Virus record (IMG/VR): IMGVR_UViG_3300044638_004051
Span: 1 to 60,549 of that record
Reading direction: 5' to 3' (one strand)
DNA length: 60,549 nt
Origin: a virus
Every line of letters starts with the position of its first letter. Within the stretch, counting starts at the first letter, position 1. The position numbers were made by a program, and so were the translations under genes. Shown in pieces: positions 8,276 to 15,362 of this stretch. The notes beneath the pieces were generated by a model. That model was given only the letters and a program-made list of their open reading frames with translations. It did not search any database and was not told the origin of the DNA.

Positions 8276-9136
8276 TTACCGGATCGGCGGCGGGCCAGCC
8301 GGAACGTCGAACAGCGAGGCGTCTAGGTAGTGCCTGCCAGCCAGCATTGGATGACTGTGCTGAAGATAGCGAGTAGCTGCGCCGGGCTGATCTCGCTCGA
8401 CATAAGTCGCGCAGGATCGACGCAGCCATTTGCACGAACCGCCGAAGCCGTGCCTGTCAAGGAACGCCCGCCACGTCTTGATCGCCCTGCGCCGTGTCAG
8501 TGCCCACTGGAACAAGGTGCCATCGGGTGATCGCGATAGCAGTGCATTCACTGTTTCGTCTGTTGTGTCAGACATCTTCCTCACAAGTGCCTTGCCAGTC
8601 TTTCCCGCCGTGGTGCTGATGCAGCCATTTCGCACATTCTGGGCAGTCAGGCCAAGCACGTCACTGAATCGCAGACCTGTATCAAAAGCGATACCGATCC
8701 ATGCTGGCAGCACGTCGCACCTCCGCAAGGTGGACACTCCGCCAAGCAGAGTCTCGTCGCGTTCTGCCGCCTCTAGCATGCGGACCAGATCGAGCATCGA
8801 CCATGCCTGTGGCGGAGCCTGCTTGGCACGCACCTTCCTGATACGCACTGGAAGGGTTTCGGTCAGCCCTTCTTCAAATGCGTATCGCCACAACGTCAGC
8901 AGTTCTCTGCGGATATTGGATGCTGTTGTGGGTCCGACTGTTAGCGTTCCGATAAATCGGTTGACGCTTTCCGGTTGGAGTTGACAGATTTTTTCAAGCC
9001 CATTAGCTTTGGACTTCCGTACAGTTCGTCGCAAGGATTCGACGTATCGAGGACTGCATTCCCGTGAAGCAACATAGGCTTCAAGCAGTTCGTCAAGGTG
9101 CATCTCAACGGTGTGTATCAAGGAGGATTGAATCAT
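8276..9136 (-). CDS. int: Tyrosine-family site-specific integrase
   Basis: This 286-aa recombinase would integrate the phage at the tRNA-type attP 160 bases behind it. The N-terminal half is an all-helical core-binding (SAM-like) domain. The catalytic domain shows Arg156 (TGLRFSDVLGL), Lys179 (TTAGKTGK), Lys-Trp-Leu-Arg-Arg at 236-240, the QHSHP box at about 259-263 and nucleophile Tyr270 (GRHYLD). The usual His of the H-x-x-R box is replaced by Lys236. The start at 9136 follows a clear AGGGGAG; an upstream in-frame ATG at 9214 lacks one. It is transcribed away from attP and the recombination operon. Confidence 0.93.
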   Translation of the reverse strand: MIQSSLIHTVEMHLDELLEAYVASRECSPRYVESLRRTVRKSKANGLEKICQLQPESVNRFIGTLTVGPTTASNIRRELLTLWRYAFEEGLTETLPVRIRKVRAKQAPPQAWSMLDLVRMLEAAERDETLLGGVSTLRRCDVLPAWIGIAFDTGLRFSDVLGLTAQNVRNGCISTTAGKTGKALVRKMSDTTDETVNALLSRSPDGTLFQWALTRRRAIKTWRAFLDRHGFGGSCKWLRRSCATYVERDQPGAATRYLQHSHPMLAGRHYLDASLFDVPAGPPPIR

Positions 9137-9201
9137 CGGTGGCTCCCCTTTCTGCGGGCCACCTTGCCCCCAATTCGTAGCCCATATCCCTATGGACTCA
9201 A

Positions 9202-9220
9202 TAGCTCTAAACAAGAGCTA
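9202..9220. promoter_or_regulatory. Perfect 7-5-7 inverted repeat between int and the nuclease gene
   Basis: TAGCTCT and AGAGCTA are separated by AAACA. It lies in the divergent intergenic region, 66 bases before the integrase start and 45 before the nuclease start. It is a plausible operator or arm-type recombinase/excisionase site. No T-run follows on either strand, so it is not a terminator. Confidence 0.5.
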
Positions 9221-9253
9221 ACTGCTTGCCCCCCCATGTAGAGGAAGGAGTTA

Positions 9254-9265
9254 ATGGTTTCCTAA
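9254..9265 (+). other. Three-codon mini-cistron ahead of the nuclease gene
   Basis: ATG GTT TCC TAA follows GGAAGGAG (9243-9250) at good spacing. Its stop overlaps the nuclease ATG at 9265 as TAATG. The strong ribosome site therefore serves this M-V-S peptide, and the nuclease would be reached by re-initiation. Seen directly; its use in vivo is inference. Confidence 0.4.
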
Positions 9266-10164
9266 TGGTCAGGATAGAAAATCCTGACTGGACGCAGCAC
9301 CGGCTTCATAAGCCGGGTGTCGCCGGTTCAAGTCCGGCCGCTGCTATTCCAGTCACTGTTTCCTACGAGCCAGCGAAGGACTACCACCGCTGGCCCGAAA
9401 CATCATGCAGTCAGCTGAAGACCCTACGCGAGTCTTCACTTGAATTCTACTGGCGATACGAGGTAGGGGAAGCCCCGCCCAAAAGTAGTGCCAGCCTCGA
9501 CTACGGCACTTTGCTCCATACGTGGGCAGAGTTGGGCGACGAGGAATTCTGGCAGCGCGTCTCTGTTGCAGCGGACACTCTGGTAACCGCGACAGGGGCA
9601 TTCTCAAAGAAGGCGGACGAGTGGATCGCGTCACTCGATCCACGCCTGATCCCCATCTCCCCGGCTGATCGCGACAAGCTGCGTGCGCAAACTCGCGAAC
9701 TGCTCCGCAATCCCGAAGTGGCGGAGATCATCGAGCGGACAGTGGACCGCGAGTTCAATGTCCGCTGGCCGTGGAATGGCCACCCTGTCCGCGCTCGCTG
9801 CGACGGACGCACTGACGAGTTTCTCTTCGACTGGAAGACCACTCGCGATAAGTCGCCACAGAACACATGGTGGCGCAGTGCGATTGAATTCGGCTACCAC
9901 CTGCAATCCGCCATGTATGCGGAAGCAGGTGTGGCAATGGGCATGCCACTGCATCGCATGCGTTTCATTGTCACCAGCACTGTGTGGCCCCACGAATGCT
10001 TCGTGTGTGTGATGCCACAGAAGCTCATCGACATCGGTAAGGCGCATTGCGAGCGTCTGCTGGATGAACTGCAAACCCGCCGTGAGTGGGATTGCTGGCA
10101 CCGTCTGGACTCACAGGAGGTCTGTGAGTTGCGCGTCCCTGATTACGCCATGAAAGGAGCATGA
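9265..10164 (+). CDS. PD-(D/E)XK exonuclease, RecB/RecE-like, partner of ERF
   Basis: This 299-aa nuclease has His85 in a YGTLLHTW segment, Asp180 in RCDGR, Asp189-Trp-Lys191 (LFDWKTT) and Gln214 (GYHLQSAMY), the H-D-D-x-K-Q order of RecB-type nucleases. It would resect double-stranded DNA ends for the annealing protein that follows with an ATGA overlap. The start is odd. Residues 11-28 are encoded by the tRNA-derived attP core, and no in-frame ATG follows the core, so the ATG at 9265 is the best choice. Integration would separate this start from the body of the gene. Confidence 0.85.
   Translation: MVRIENPDWTQHRLHKPGVAGSSPAAAIPVTVSYEPAKDYHRWPETSCSQLKTLRESSLEFYWRYEVGEAPPKSSASLDYGTLLHTWAELGDEEFWQRVSVAADTLVTATGAFSKKADEWIASLDPRLIPISPADRDKLRAQTRELLRNPEVAEIIERTVDREFNVRWPWNGHPVRARCDGRTDEFLFDWKTTRDKSPQNTWWRSAIEFGYHLQSAMYAEAGVAMGMPLHRMRFIVTSTVWPHECFVCVMPQKLIDIGKAHCERLLDELQTRREWDCWHRLDSQEVCELRVPDYAMKGA
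9269..9287. promoter_or_regulatory. Second perfect 7-5-7 inverted repeat flanking attP
   Basis: TCAGGAT and ATCCTGA are separated by AGAAA, ending nine bases left of the tRNA-like core. It has the same 7-5-7 geometry as the repeat at 9202-9220 but a different sequence. It may be a core-type integrase site or an RNA hairpin in the first codons of the nuclease gene. Confidence 0.45.
9296..9346 (+). other. attP: attP core: 3' part of a tRNA-Met(CAU) gene
   Basis: The sequence folds as a tRNA 3' half. Anticodon arm 9300-9316 is CCGGC-TTCATAA-GCCGG with a CAT anticodon. The variable loop is GTGTC. The T arm at 9322-9338 is GCCGG-TTCAAGT-CCGGC. Positions 9339-9345 give the 3' acceptor strand CGCTGCT plus discriminator A. 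No matching 5' acceptor strand or D arm is present upstream, so it is not a functional tRNA. A tRNA 3' fragment beside int is the classic form of a phage attachment site. Integration would restore the host tRNA and displace the nuclease start. Confidence 0.82.
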
Positions 10165-10958
10165 TCATGCCGCAGATTGGTTCGTTCGTAACCCTCCTCT
10201 ATCGCGAGGAATCCCGCACCACTGGCGAGCTTATTGCCGCTGTGTGCAAGGCCCAGCTGGAGTTTGCCCCGATCACCCTCGATTGCGAGGGGCGTCGTGG
10301 TGGCGAGGCGTACAGGTATGCCTCGATCCAGTCGATTCGCCGTGGCATCCAGCATGCCATGTCTCGTCACGGCTTGCTGATCCATCACGTCTACGGCTTC
10401 TCCGATCAGGGGGAGCATGTGGTCACCGTGTTGCGTCACAGCAGTGGCGAGTACATCGCGTCCACCAGTCGTATCGCATTCCGCGAAGACGCGCAGGAGC
10501 AGAAGGCACTGAAGACGTTGCTGTGCCGCACGGCCATCGAAGGGCTGCTGGGCATCGTGACTGAAGAGGACGATGACGCGCAGTCAACCACGATTGAAGT
10601 GGACTCTGCCAACGTCAAGCAGCAGGCCAGCAATCTCGCCATGGCCAAGGCCGCGATCCTCTCCGCAGGCTCGCCTGCTGCATTGGAACGCTATGCCGAG
10701 TTGGCGAAGACCCGGCTGGCGGAGGGTGCGTTGTCGGTTGACGGCGCAGCGGAGATCGAGCGTTTGATCGAGGAACGGAAGAAGCACCAAAAGAAGGAGG
10801 TGGCCAGTGCTGACGGTAAAGGAACTGCTGGAGATCAAGGCACGGATGCTGCTCGCAGCGGAAGCGTGTCATCGGATAGTCGAGTCGCAGGGCGAGCCGC
10901 TGGAGTTGGACGCGGAGACGCACCTGCTGGTGTCAAGCGCGATGCACAGCCTGCGTGA
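10161..10958 (+). CDS. erf: ERF-family single-strand annealing protein
   Basis: This 265-aa protein fits the ERF family of recombination mediators, which anneal complementary single strands. The core shows AYRYASIQSIRRGIQHAMSR, then VTVLRHSSGEY and EQKALKTLLCRTAIEGLLGI, in the usual order. The 5' nuclease neighbour completes a two-component recombination system. The last roughly 60 residues are low-complexity Ala/Gly/Ser/Asp. They are encoded in DNA that also encodes the start of the next gene (152-nt out-of-frame overlap). Confidence 0.85.
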   Translation: MIMPQIGSFVTLLYREESRTTGELIAAVCKAQLEFAPITLDCEGRRGGEAYRYASIQSIRRGIQHAMSRHGLLIHHVYGFSDQGEHVVTVLRHSSGEYIASTSRIAFREDAQEQKALKTLLCRTAIEGLLGIVTEEDDDAQSTTIEVDSANVKQQASNLAMAKAAILSAGSPAALERYAELAKTRLAEGALSVDGAAEIERLIEERKKHQKKEVASADGKGTAGDQGTDAARSGSVSSDSRVAGRAAGVGRGDAPAGVKRDAQPA

Positions 10959-11283
10959 GGACGCGCGGACTGTGCTTGCAGAAGTGGACATCCTGCGTGG
11001 GATGGCCACGGACTCGTTTGACCACATCTTCAAGGAGGAGACAGAGCATGGACGTTCTGGCTATGTGGCAAAGCCTCGACCACAAGAGGCTGTCGCTGGT
11101 GGCGATGGAGAACCAGCTGTCGCAGCAGCAGTTAGTGGCCCTGTTCGACCAAGCGGGGCTGACGGGGAGACAACCCGCCGACCCCGGGCCAAGCGAAATC
11201 GCCGCCGCAACAGCGGTGATTCGCAGCGAGTGGACTCCGCAGGTCGAGCAGAGCCGGTGGATAGCGGCACGGAAAACGCTTAG
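10807..11283 (+). CDS. Hypothetical protein overlapping erf
   Basis: This 158-aa protein uses a GTG start preceded by AAGGAGG. The N-terminal about 80 residues are a regular amphipathic helical domain (LTVKELLEIKARMLLAAEACHR). The C-terminal half is disordered and Arg/Gly/Pro-rich. The first 152 nt overlap the erf tail and the last 236 nt overlap the next gene, each in another frame. The N-terminal part is the convincing region; the tail may be tolerated read-out of the next gene's DNA. Confidence 0.6.
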   Translation: MLTVKELLEIKARMLLAAEACHRIVESQGEPLELDAETHLLVSSAMHSLREDARTVLAEVDILRGMATDSFDHIFKEETEHGRSGYVAKPRPQEAVAGGDGEPAVAAAVSGPVRPSGADGETTRRPRAKRNRRRNSGDSQRVDSAGRAEPVDSGTENA

Positions 11284-11293
11284 TCACTTCTAG
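11048..11293 (+). CDS. Small helical hypothetical protein
   Basis: This 81-aa protein starts at an ATG with GGAGG 11 bases upstream. It is helical (MWQSLDHKRLSLVAMENQLS, then QQLVALFDQAG) and ends SRWIAARKTLSHF. It lies wholly within the overlap with the previous gene except for ten bases, and sits 14 bases before the helicase gene. No family recognised. Confidence 0.55.
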   Translation: MDVLAMWQSLDHKRLSLVAMENQLSQQQLVALFDQAGLTGRQPADPGPSEIAAATAVIRSEWTPQVEQSRWIAARKTLSHF

Positions 11294-11307
11294 GGAGGGA
11301 TCGCAGG

Positions 11308-12882
11308 ATGCAAGGCTCACTTTTCACGGACGAATTCACGGAGGTTCGGACGGTTGTTCCCAAGCCATACCGTCCGCGTCCGTACCAGATCGAGGCTGCG
11401 GAACGTGCAGAGACTGCTCTTCAAACGGCAGACATGTGCGGCCTGTACCTCGCCACTGGCACGGGCAAAACGGAGATCGGAGCCTTGCTTGTGCAGCCTG
11501 TCAAGGATGACGGTGTGCTGTATATCGCCCCTCGCAGGGAGCTAGTTGTTCAGACGGCTGACCGACTAACCCTGCGAGGGGTGGACTGCGATATCGAGAT
11601 GGGAACGCGGCGCAGCTACAAGCCAGTCACTGTGGCTTGCTACCAAAGCCTTCAGAGCAACCGGAGGTTTGAGCGTTTCCTTGGAACGAAGAGGCGAGTG
11701 ATCGTTGACGAGAGCCATCTCAACTACAGCGAGGCAGCACTGAAGATGCTGGCTCAGTTTCGTTCGTGGGGTTCGCAGGTGATTGGCATGACTGCCTCCC
11801 CTCCCCACAAGAAGAACGTGGTGCTGGCCGATCACTTCGGTGAAGCCGCATATGTGTATGACTACCAGCAGGCGGCTGCTGATGCGTACCTCACCAACTG
11901 CAAGATGCACCTGTGCGTGCTGGAAGACCTCGACCTGACAGGCTTTCGTGCGACGTTTGGTGGCACGGACCCGGACTTCAATCCCACCCGCGTTGCCCGC
12001 CTGATGGAGAAGAAGGCTGTCGTTGCTGGGATATGCAACATGGTAGCGGAGTTCTGGGAGAACCAGCCCAGTGTGGTCTTCTGTGCCAGCATCGATCAGG
12101 CAGAGCTAGTGCGTGATGACCTGTGGAGCCGTGGCATCCAAGGCTCCATCGTCCACAGCAAGATGGACGATGACGAGCAGCGGCTGCACCTCAATGACTT
12201 CATGTCCGGCAAGTCGAACCTCGTTATCAACGTGGGCATCTTGACATTGGGGTGGGATGCCCCGCATGTCAGGAAACTTTTTATCGCGAGGCCGACCGCT
12301 TCCACCCAACTGTATACGCAGATTTTCGGGCGCGGCACCCGCTGCTTCCCGCCCGGTGTGATCGACGGCATCGACACTGTGGAGGGGCGGCTTGCTGCGA
12401 TAGCAGCCTCGCCAAAGCCCTTCTTTGAAGTGTTCGACATCACCGATGCGTCGAGGCACAACGATCTGAAGACGGCTCTCGACGTGATCCGGCCAAGCCT
12501 CGATGACCGCCTGATGAAGCGGATCAGGAACCGCACGCAGCGCGGCCCCATCGCACCCAAGGAACTCGATCCGATCATCATTGAGGAGAAGCGGGCACTC
12601 GCTGCCGAGCAGGCCGCTATCGACGCACTGGAGATGCGGAAGCGTGGCAATGTCCACGTCAGCGGTCAGGTGGTCGCCTACGAACGGGACACGTTCGCTG
12701 ATGCCGAGACCAACCACCGCAAGAAGGTTGTTGATTTTTGGTGGATGCCATACGGCCGCTTCAAGGGGAGGGGCTTCAAGGCCATCCACGCTGAAGCACC
12801 GTGGTATCTGCCGTCGGTGCTGCCCCATGTGAAGAACGAGGGGCTGGCTCGCAACATCCGCAAGTTTCTTTCGGCTCGTTAA
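11308..12882 (+). CDS. DEAD/DEAH-box superfamily 2 helicase
   Basis: This 524-aa ATP-dependent helicase has a Q-like motif (RPRPYQ, residues 23-28), Walker A ATGTGKT (49-55), motif II DESH (135-138), motif III TASP (163-166) and motif VI QIFGRGTR near residue 340. It resembles the phage SSL2/UvsW-like group that remodels branched DNA or starts strand exchange. It closes the recombination operon. AGGGAGG lies 13 bases before the ATG. No primase or polymerase accompanies it, so a repair or recombination role is more likely than a replicative one. Confidence 0.9.
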   Translation: MQGSLFTDEFTEVRTVVPKPYRPRPYQIEAAERAETALQTADMCGLYLATGTGKTEIGALLVQPVKDDGVLYIAPRRELVVQTADRLTLRGVDCDIEMGTRRSYKPVTVACYQSLQSNRRFERFLGTKRRVIVDESHLNYSEAALKMLAQFRSWGSQVIGMTASPPHKKNVVLADHFGEAAYVYDYQQAAADAYLTNCKMHLCVLEDLDLTGFRATFGGTDPDFNPTRVARLMEKKAVVAGICNMVAEFWENQPSVVFCASIDQAELVRDDLWSRGIQGSIVHSKMDDDEQRLHLNDFMSGKSNLVINVGILTLGWDAPHVRKLFIARPTASTQLYTQIFGRGTRCFPPGVIDGIDTVEGRLAAIAASPKPFFEVFDITDASRHNDLKTALDVIRPSLDDRLMKRIRNRTQRGPIAPKELDPIIIEEKRALAAEQAAIDALEMRKRGNVHVSGQVVAYERDTFADAETNHRKKVVDFWWMPYGRFKGRGFKAIHAEAPWYLPSVLPHVKNEGLARNIRKFLSAR

Positions 12883-13198
12883 TGGGGTAGCCACTGGCGC
12901 ACTGCTATTGACAGAGCCTTAGAACTCATCGCACACGCCGCAGTTTGATCTTCTCGTTGGAATCTGCGGCCAAGAAATCAAACATCCACCGAGCCTAAAC
13001 AAAGCCAGCCTATCGCTGGAGCGGCTAGTCCGCACAAGTCAGACCAAAGCAGCACGAAGACCTGTAGCCGTACCGGCGGAGCAGGCAACTGTGAGGCTCG
13101 CCCTAATAAGGCTGTGGAGGTTCAAGGCACATCGGATGCCAGAGGCAGGGTCGCCCCCCTACCTCACAGGAACCGGGTCTAGCTACATGGAGGAAATC
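12883..13198 (+). other. 316-bp non-coding region with pseudoknot-like structure
   Basis: No convincing gene is present. It starts with the GCTATTGACA motif (12904-12913). GCCGCAG (12937-12943) pairs with CTGCGGC (12964-12970), while GTTTGAT (12943-12949) pairs with ATCAAAC (12977-12983). The two pairings interlock as in a pseudoknot or a switch. CCAGC-CTATC-GCTGG forms a further hairpin near 13005-13019. TGTGAGG near 13090 can pair with CCTCACA near 13172. It could be a structured leader of the 13199 gene or a small RNA. Confidence 0.4.
12904..12921 (+). promoter_or_regulatory. GCTATTGACA motif, copy 1
   Basis: GCTATTGACA is followed by GAGCCTTA. It matches the motifs at 13496 and 29169, which also carry CTTA seven to eight bases after TTGACA. 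A sigma-70 -10 box is not present at normal spacing, so the role (operator or non-standard promoter) is open. Confidence 0.35.
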
Positions 13199-13474
13199 AT
13201 GGCTGATGGGACGATCACGTTCGGAAAGTACGTTGGCTATCTGGCTTCCGAGGTTCCGCTGCAATACCTGATCTGGGCATCGAGCAGCCTCGCATCTCCG
13301 CCGCAGTGCGTGATCGATGAACTGAAGCGTCGAGCCGACATGCACGGCAGCAGGGACTCTGTCGAGGCAGCGGCAGCGGTGTCATCTCTTCTCTTCAAGG
13401 GCAGCACCAAGAAGGGCAAGAGGAGGAAGGGCAAGTGGCTGCGGCAGAAGATCGCCAAGCACTACCAGCGTTAG
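13199..13474 (+). CDS. DUF3820-like small protein
   Basis: This 91-aa protein opens ADGTITFGKYVGYLASEVPLQYLIW, which fits the short FGKYKG...EVP..YL.W signature I know from DUF3820-type proteins. The family is linked to exonuclease C-termini and phage nucleic-acid modules. The C-terminus is strongly basic (KKGKRRKGKWLRQKIAKHYQR), consistent with nucleic-acid binding. I chose the ATG at 13199 for its TGGAGGA site; the frame is open further upstream but without a credible start. Confidence 0.65.
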   Translation: MADGTITFGKYVGYLASEVPLQYLIWASSSLASPPQCVIDELKRRADMHGSRDSVEAAAAVSSLLFKGSTKKGKRRKGKWLRQKIAKHYQR

Positions 13475-13495
13475 TCCAGTACCTATCCCGGTAGT

Positions 13496-13513
13496 GCTAT
13501 TGACACGTTCTTA
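13496..13513 (+). promoter_or_regulatory. GCTATTGACA motif, copy 2
   Basis: GCTATTGACA-C-GTTCTTA lies 46 bases before the start of the zinc-ribbon gene. It is nearly identical to the copy at 29169. No -10 hexamer lies 16-18 bases downstream. Confidence 0.4.
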
Positions 13514-13550
13514 AAACGAAAGAAACCCAGTTAACCCCAAGGAACATGTG

Positions 13551-13895
13551 ATGAAAGCGAGCATGGTGTTTGGCTCCGTGACGGTGACCGCAGAGGGAGA
13601 GGCAAAGGAAGTTTTCACGGAACTGGCTTCCGCCGCCGAGGTGTTCGGCCAGTCGGTCTGCGGTGCGTGCGGATCGGAACTGACCACGCCTGTCGTTCGT
13701 GAGGTGGACGGCAACACCTACTACGAAATGCGGTGCAACAGCTGCGGCTGCACGCTGGGCTTCGGCCAGCGGAAGAGCGACGGTGCCCTCTATCCCCGCC
13801 GCAAGGACAAGAACGGCAACTGGATGAACAACCGTGGCTGGGCTGATCACCGGCAGAAGGCGACCTCCTCCACCGCTAGCGAGCAACCATTCTGA
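13551..13895 (+). CDS. Zinc-ribbon phage protein
   Basis: This 114-aa protein has an N-terminal beta-rich segment (FGSVTVTAEGEAKEVFTELA) followed by a two-CxxC zinc ribbon (CGAC...CNSC) and a FGQRKSDGALYPRR stretch. I recognise it as a recurrent hypothetical family of phage recombination regions. A nucleic-acid or protein-binding role is likely but unproven. The ATG at 13551 follows AAGGA; a GTG one codon earlier is in frame. Its stop overlaps the next start (TGATG). Confidence 0.65.
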   Translation: MKASMVFGSVTVTAEGEAKEVFTELASAAEVFGQSVCGACGSELTTPVVREVDGNTYYEMRCNSCGCTLGFGQRKSDGALYPRRKDKNGNWMNNRGWADHRQKATSSTASEQPF

Positions 13896-14449
13896 TGATC
13901 AACATCCACTCGCAACCGCTTGTCACAGTGCCCGACTTCATAGCGGACGGCTGTGCTGATCTGTGCAAAGACGGCTCAGAGATGCAGGGCATGTTCGATG
14001 ACATCGCGCATGGAGTCTACGACCGCATCGGCGTCGTGTCTTATGCGTGGATGGAATCAGATGGCGACATTCCAGACATCGTGGGCTGGGCCACTGTGAC
14101 CGAGTGGGAAGTGGGCGACGAGATCAGGGTCCAGCTACAGGTCGCTGTGTCTGAACCCTATCGGCGCAAGGGGTTGGCCACTGCGTTGTGCGTGTGCCTG
14201 ACCCATGACATGCCGCACTCGATCACCTCTTCTCGCCTGTGTGTGTTCAGTGATGAGGTGATGCGGATCGCACGGAAACTGGGATGGCATGCACGCCAAT
14301 ACAGATCGGTGGACGATGGCTGGATCGGAGTTGCAGAGACTGATGGGCGAGACATCGGAACCGGGCCTGACGAAGAACGACTACATGCTGATGCACCAGA
14401 GGTGCGCGGTGTGCCATTGGCCAGCGAGCAGGCCGGGGAGGAGACTTGA
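13895..14449 (+). CDS. GNAT-family acetyltransferase
   Basis: This 184-aa protein has a recognisable acetyl-CoA binding motif A: a beta strand QLQVAVS followed by EPYRRKGLATALC, which contains R-x-K-G-x-A. Residues about 60-140 form the fold, ending ARKLGWHARQY. Substrate unknown. The last about 40 residues are acidic and disordered, and their DNA also encodes the start of the HNH gene (134-nt overlap). Confidence 0.7.
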   Translation: MINIHSQPLVTVPDFIADGCADLCKDGSEMQGMFDDIAHGVYDRIGVVSYAWMESDGDIPDIVGWATVTEWEVGDEIRVQLQVAVSEPYRRKGLATALCVCLTHDMPHSITSSRLCVFSDEVMRIARKLGWHARQYRSVDDGWIGVAETDGRDIGTGPDEERLHADAPEVRGVPLASEQAGEET

Positions 14450-14735
14450 ACTGCATCACATCGTTGGCGGCAGCGGTCGCAAGGACGTGCCGGATGGCAG
14501 CAATTGGCTGTGCCTCTGCGGGCGATGCCATCATGCAGTACATGATCGGCTCCCCGGATATGGAGAGTTGCCGAAGGGAGCCATACTTCAGGCAAAAGCG
14601 GATGAGGACGGGCAGGTCGATGCTGCGAAGCTCGCGTCCCTCAAGCACCGCAAGGCGTTGCCCTACGATCAATGCCAGATACCCGATCAATTCCTAGCGG
14701 ACAGACACAGGAGGGGCGGAGACCCATGGCCATAA
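14316..14735 (+). CDS. HNH endonuclease
   Basis: This 139-aa protein carries a zinc-bound HNH motif: CAVC (30-33), LHHIV with the catalytic His pair (47-48), Asn63 and CLCGRCHHAVH (about 66-76). It would make nicks or breaks using a metal ion. It may be a free-standing homing-type nuclease or a DNA-processing enzyme. The start is uncertain: ATG 14316 has GGTGG upstream, but ATG 14343 and 14385 are also in frame. It overlaps the GNAT gene and the next nuclease gene. Confidence 0.75.
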   Translation: MAGSELQRLMGETSEPGLTKNDYMLMHQRCAVCHWPASRPGRRLELHHIVGGSGRKDVPDGSNWLCLCGRCHHAVHDRLPGYGELPKGAILQAKADEDGQVDAAKLASLKHRKALPYDQCQIPDQFLADRHRRGGDPWP

Positions 14736-15193
14736 ACAGTCGGAGAAAAGGCTGCGTAGGAGAAGTCACCGCGTGCCATGATCTCAAGGCAATGTTCGGA
14801 TGGAACGCGCACCGCACCCAGCAAAGGACTGGCTGGTCAGACGGCAACTCGCCCGACATCGAAGTCGATCAGACTCCCGACATTTTCTGGGAGATCAAGC
14901 GGTGCGAAAAACTCTGTCTTCCCCGTGCGTTGGCACTGGCTGTGAAGCAGGCTGGCCGTCGCTGCCCAGTAGTCATGCACCGACCAAACCGCAGTGTCAA
15001 CGGGTGGATGTTGACCCTCCGGTTGGAAGACCTATCGAGGCTCGTCCATGCCTACCAACGTGCCGTTGACTCCGACTCTTCGGCAAGCAGTCAGGTGGCT
15101 GCGGAAGAACTTCCCGACACGAATGCCGGTGACCGTGAAGCTGCTCGCAAGTCAGCCCGGGTTGCACGGCCTGTGCCAAGTGCGAAGAGGTAG
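14726..15193 (+). CDS. PD-(D/E)XK resolvase-like endonuclease
   Basis: This 155-aa protein has the phage resolvase-like order: NSRRKGCVGE (Glu13), SPDIEVD (Asp44) and FWEIKR (Glu56, Lys58), then CPVVMHRPNRSVNGWML. These residues form a metal-dependent nuclease site. Such proteins often cut branched DNA before packaging, though the exact substrate cannot be read from sequence. GGAG lies nine bases before ATG 14726. The C-terminal about 45 residues are disordered and overlap the next gene for 146 nt. Confidence 0.75.
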   Translation: MAINSRRKGCVGEVTACHDLKAMFGWNAHRTQQRTGWSDGNSPDIEVDQTPDIFWEIKRCEKLCLPRALALAVKQAGRRCPVVMHRPNRSVNGWMLTLRLEDLSRLVHAYQRAVDSDSSASSQVAAEELPDTNAGDREAARKSARVARPVPSAKR

Positions 15194-15362
15194 GGCGACG
15201 ATCACGATCACGCTCGACACAGACACTGTCATGTTGGAAAGCCTGCTTGAGGAGTGGGTGCATGTGCTGCGGTTCGATTGCCCGGTGCCATGCGAAGACG
15301 ATCACGATCAAATTTTCTGGGCCATTCTGGGTTTAGTCACAAAGAAGTGGAGGGGTGAGTGA
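15048..15362 (+). CDS. Zincin-like protein with degenerate HExxH
   Basis: This 104-aa protein resembles small phage proteins with an LLHEWAHxL metal-binding helix followed by a second His. Here the helix reads SLLEEWVHVLRFD, so the first His is Glu, and a later DDHDQIFW supplies His. A catalytic zinc site is therefore doubtful. Its first 146 nt overlap the resolvase-like gene. The ATG has GAGG ten bases upstream. Confidence 0.5.
   Translation: MPTNVPLTPTLRQAVRWLRKNFPTRMPVTVKLLASQPGLHGLCQVRRGRATITITLDTDTVMLESLLEEWVHVLRFDCPVPCEDDHDQIFWAILGLVTKKWRGE

Noticed and set aside
9274-9346. A complete tRNA-Met gene
   Set aside because: Anticodon and T arms are perfect, but no 5' acceptor strand or D arm pairs upstream; the fragment is better read as attP.
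12908-12913. TTGACA as an ordinary sigma-70 -35 box (also at 13500, 24128, 25122 and 29173)
   Set aside because: No TATAAT-like hexamer lies 16-18 bases downstream, and at several copies the ribosome site or start codon is already too close.
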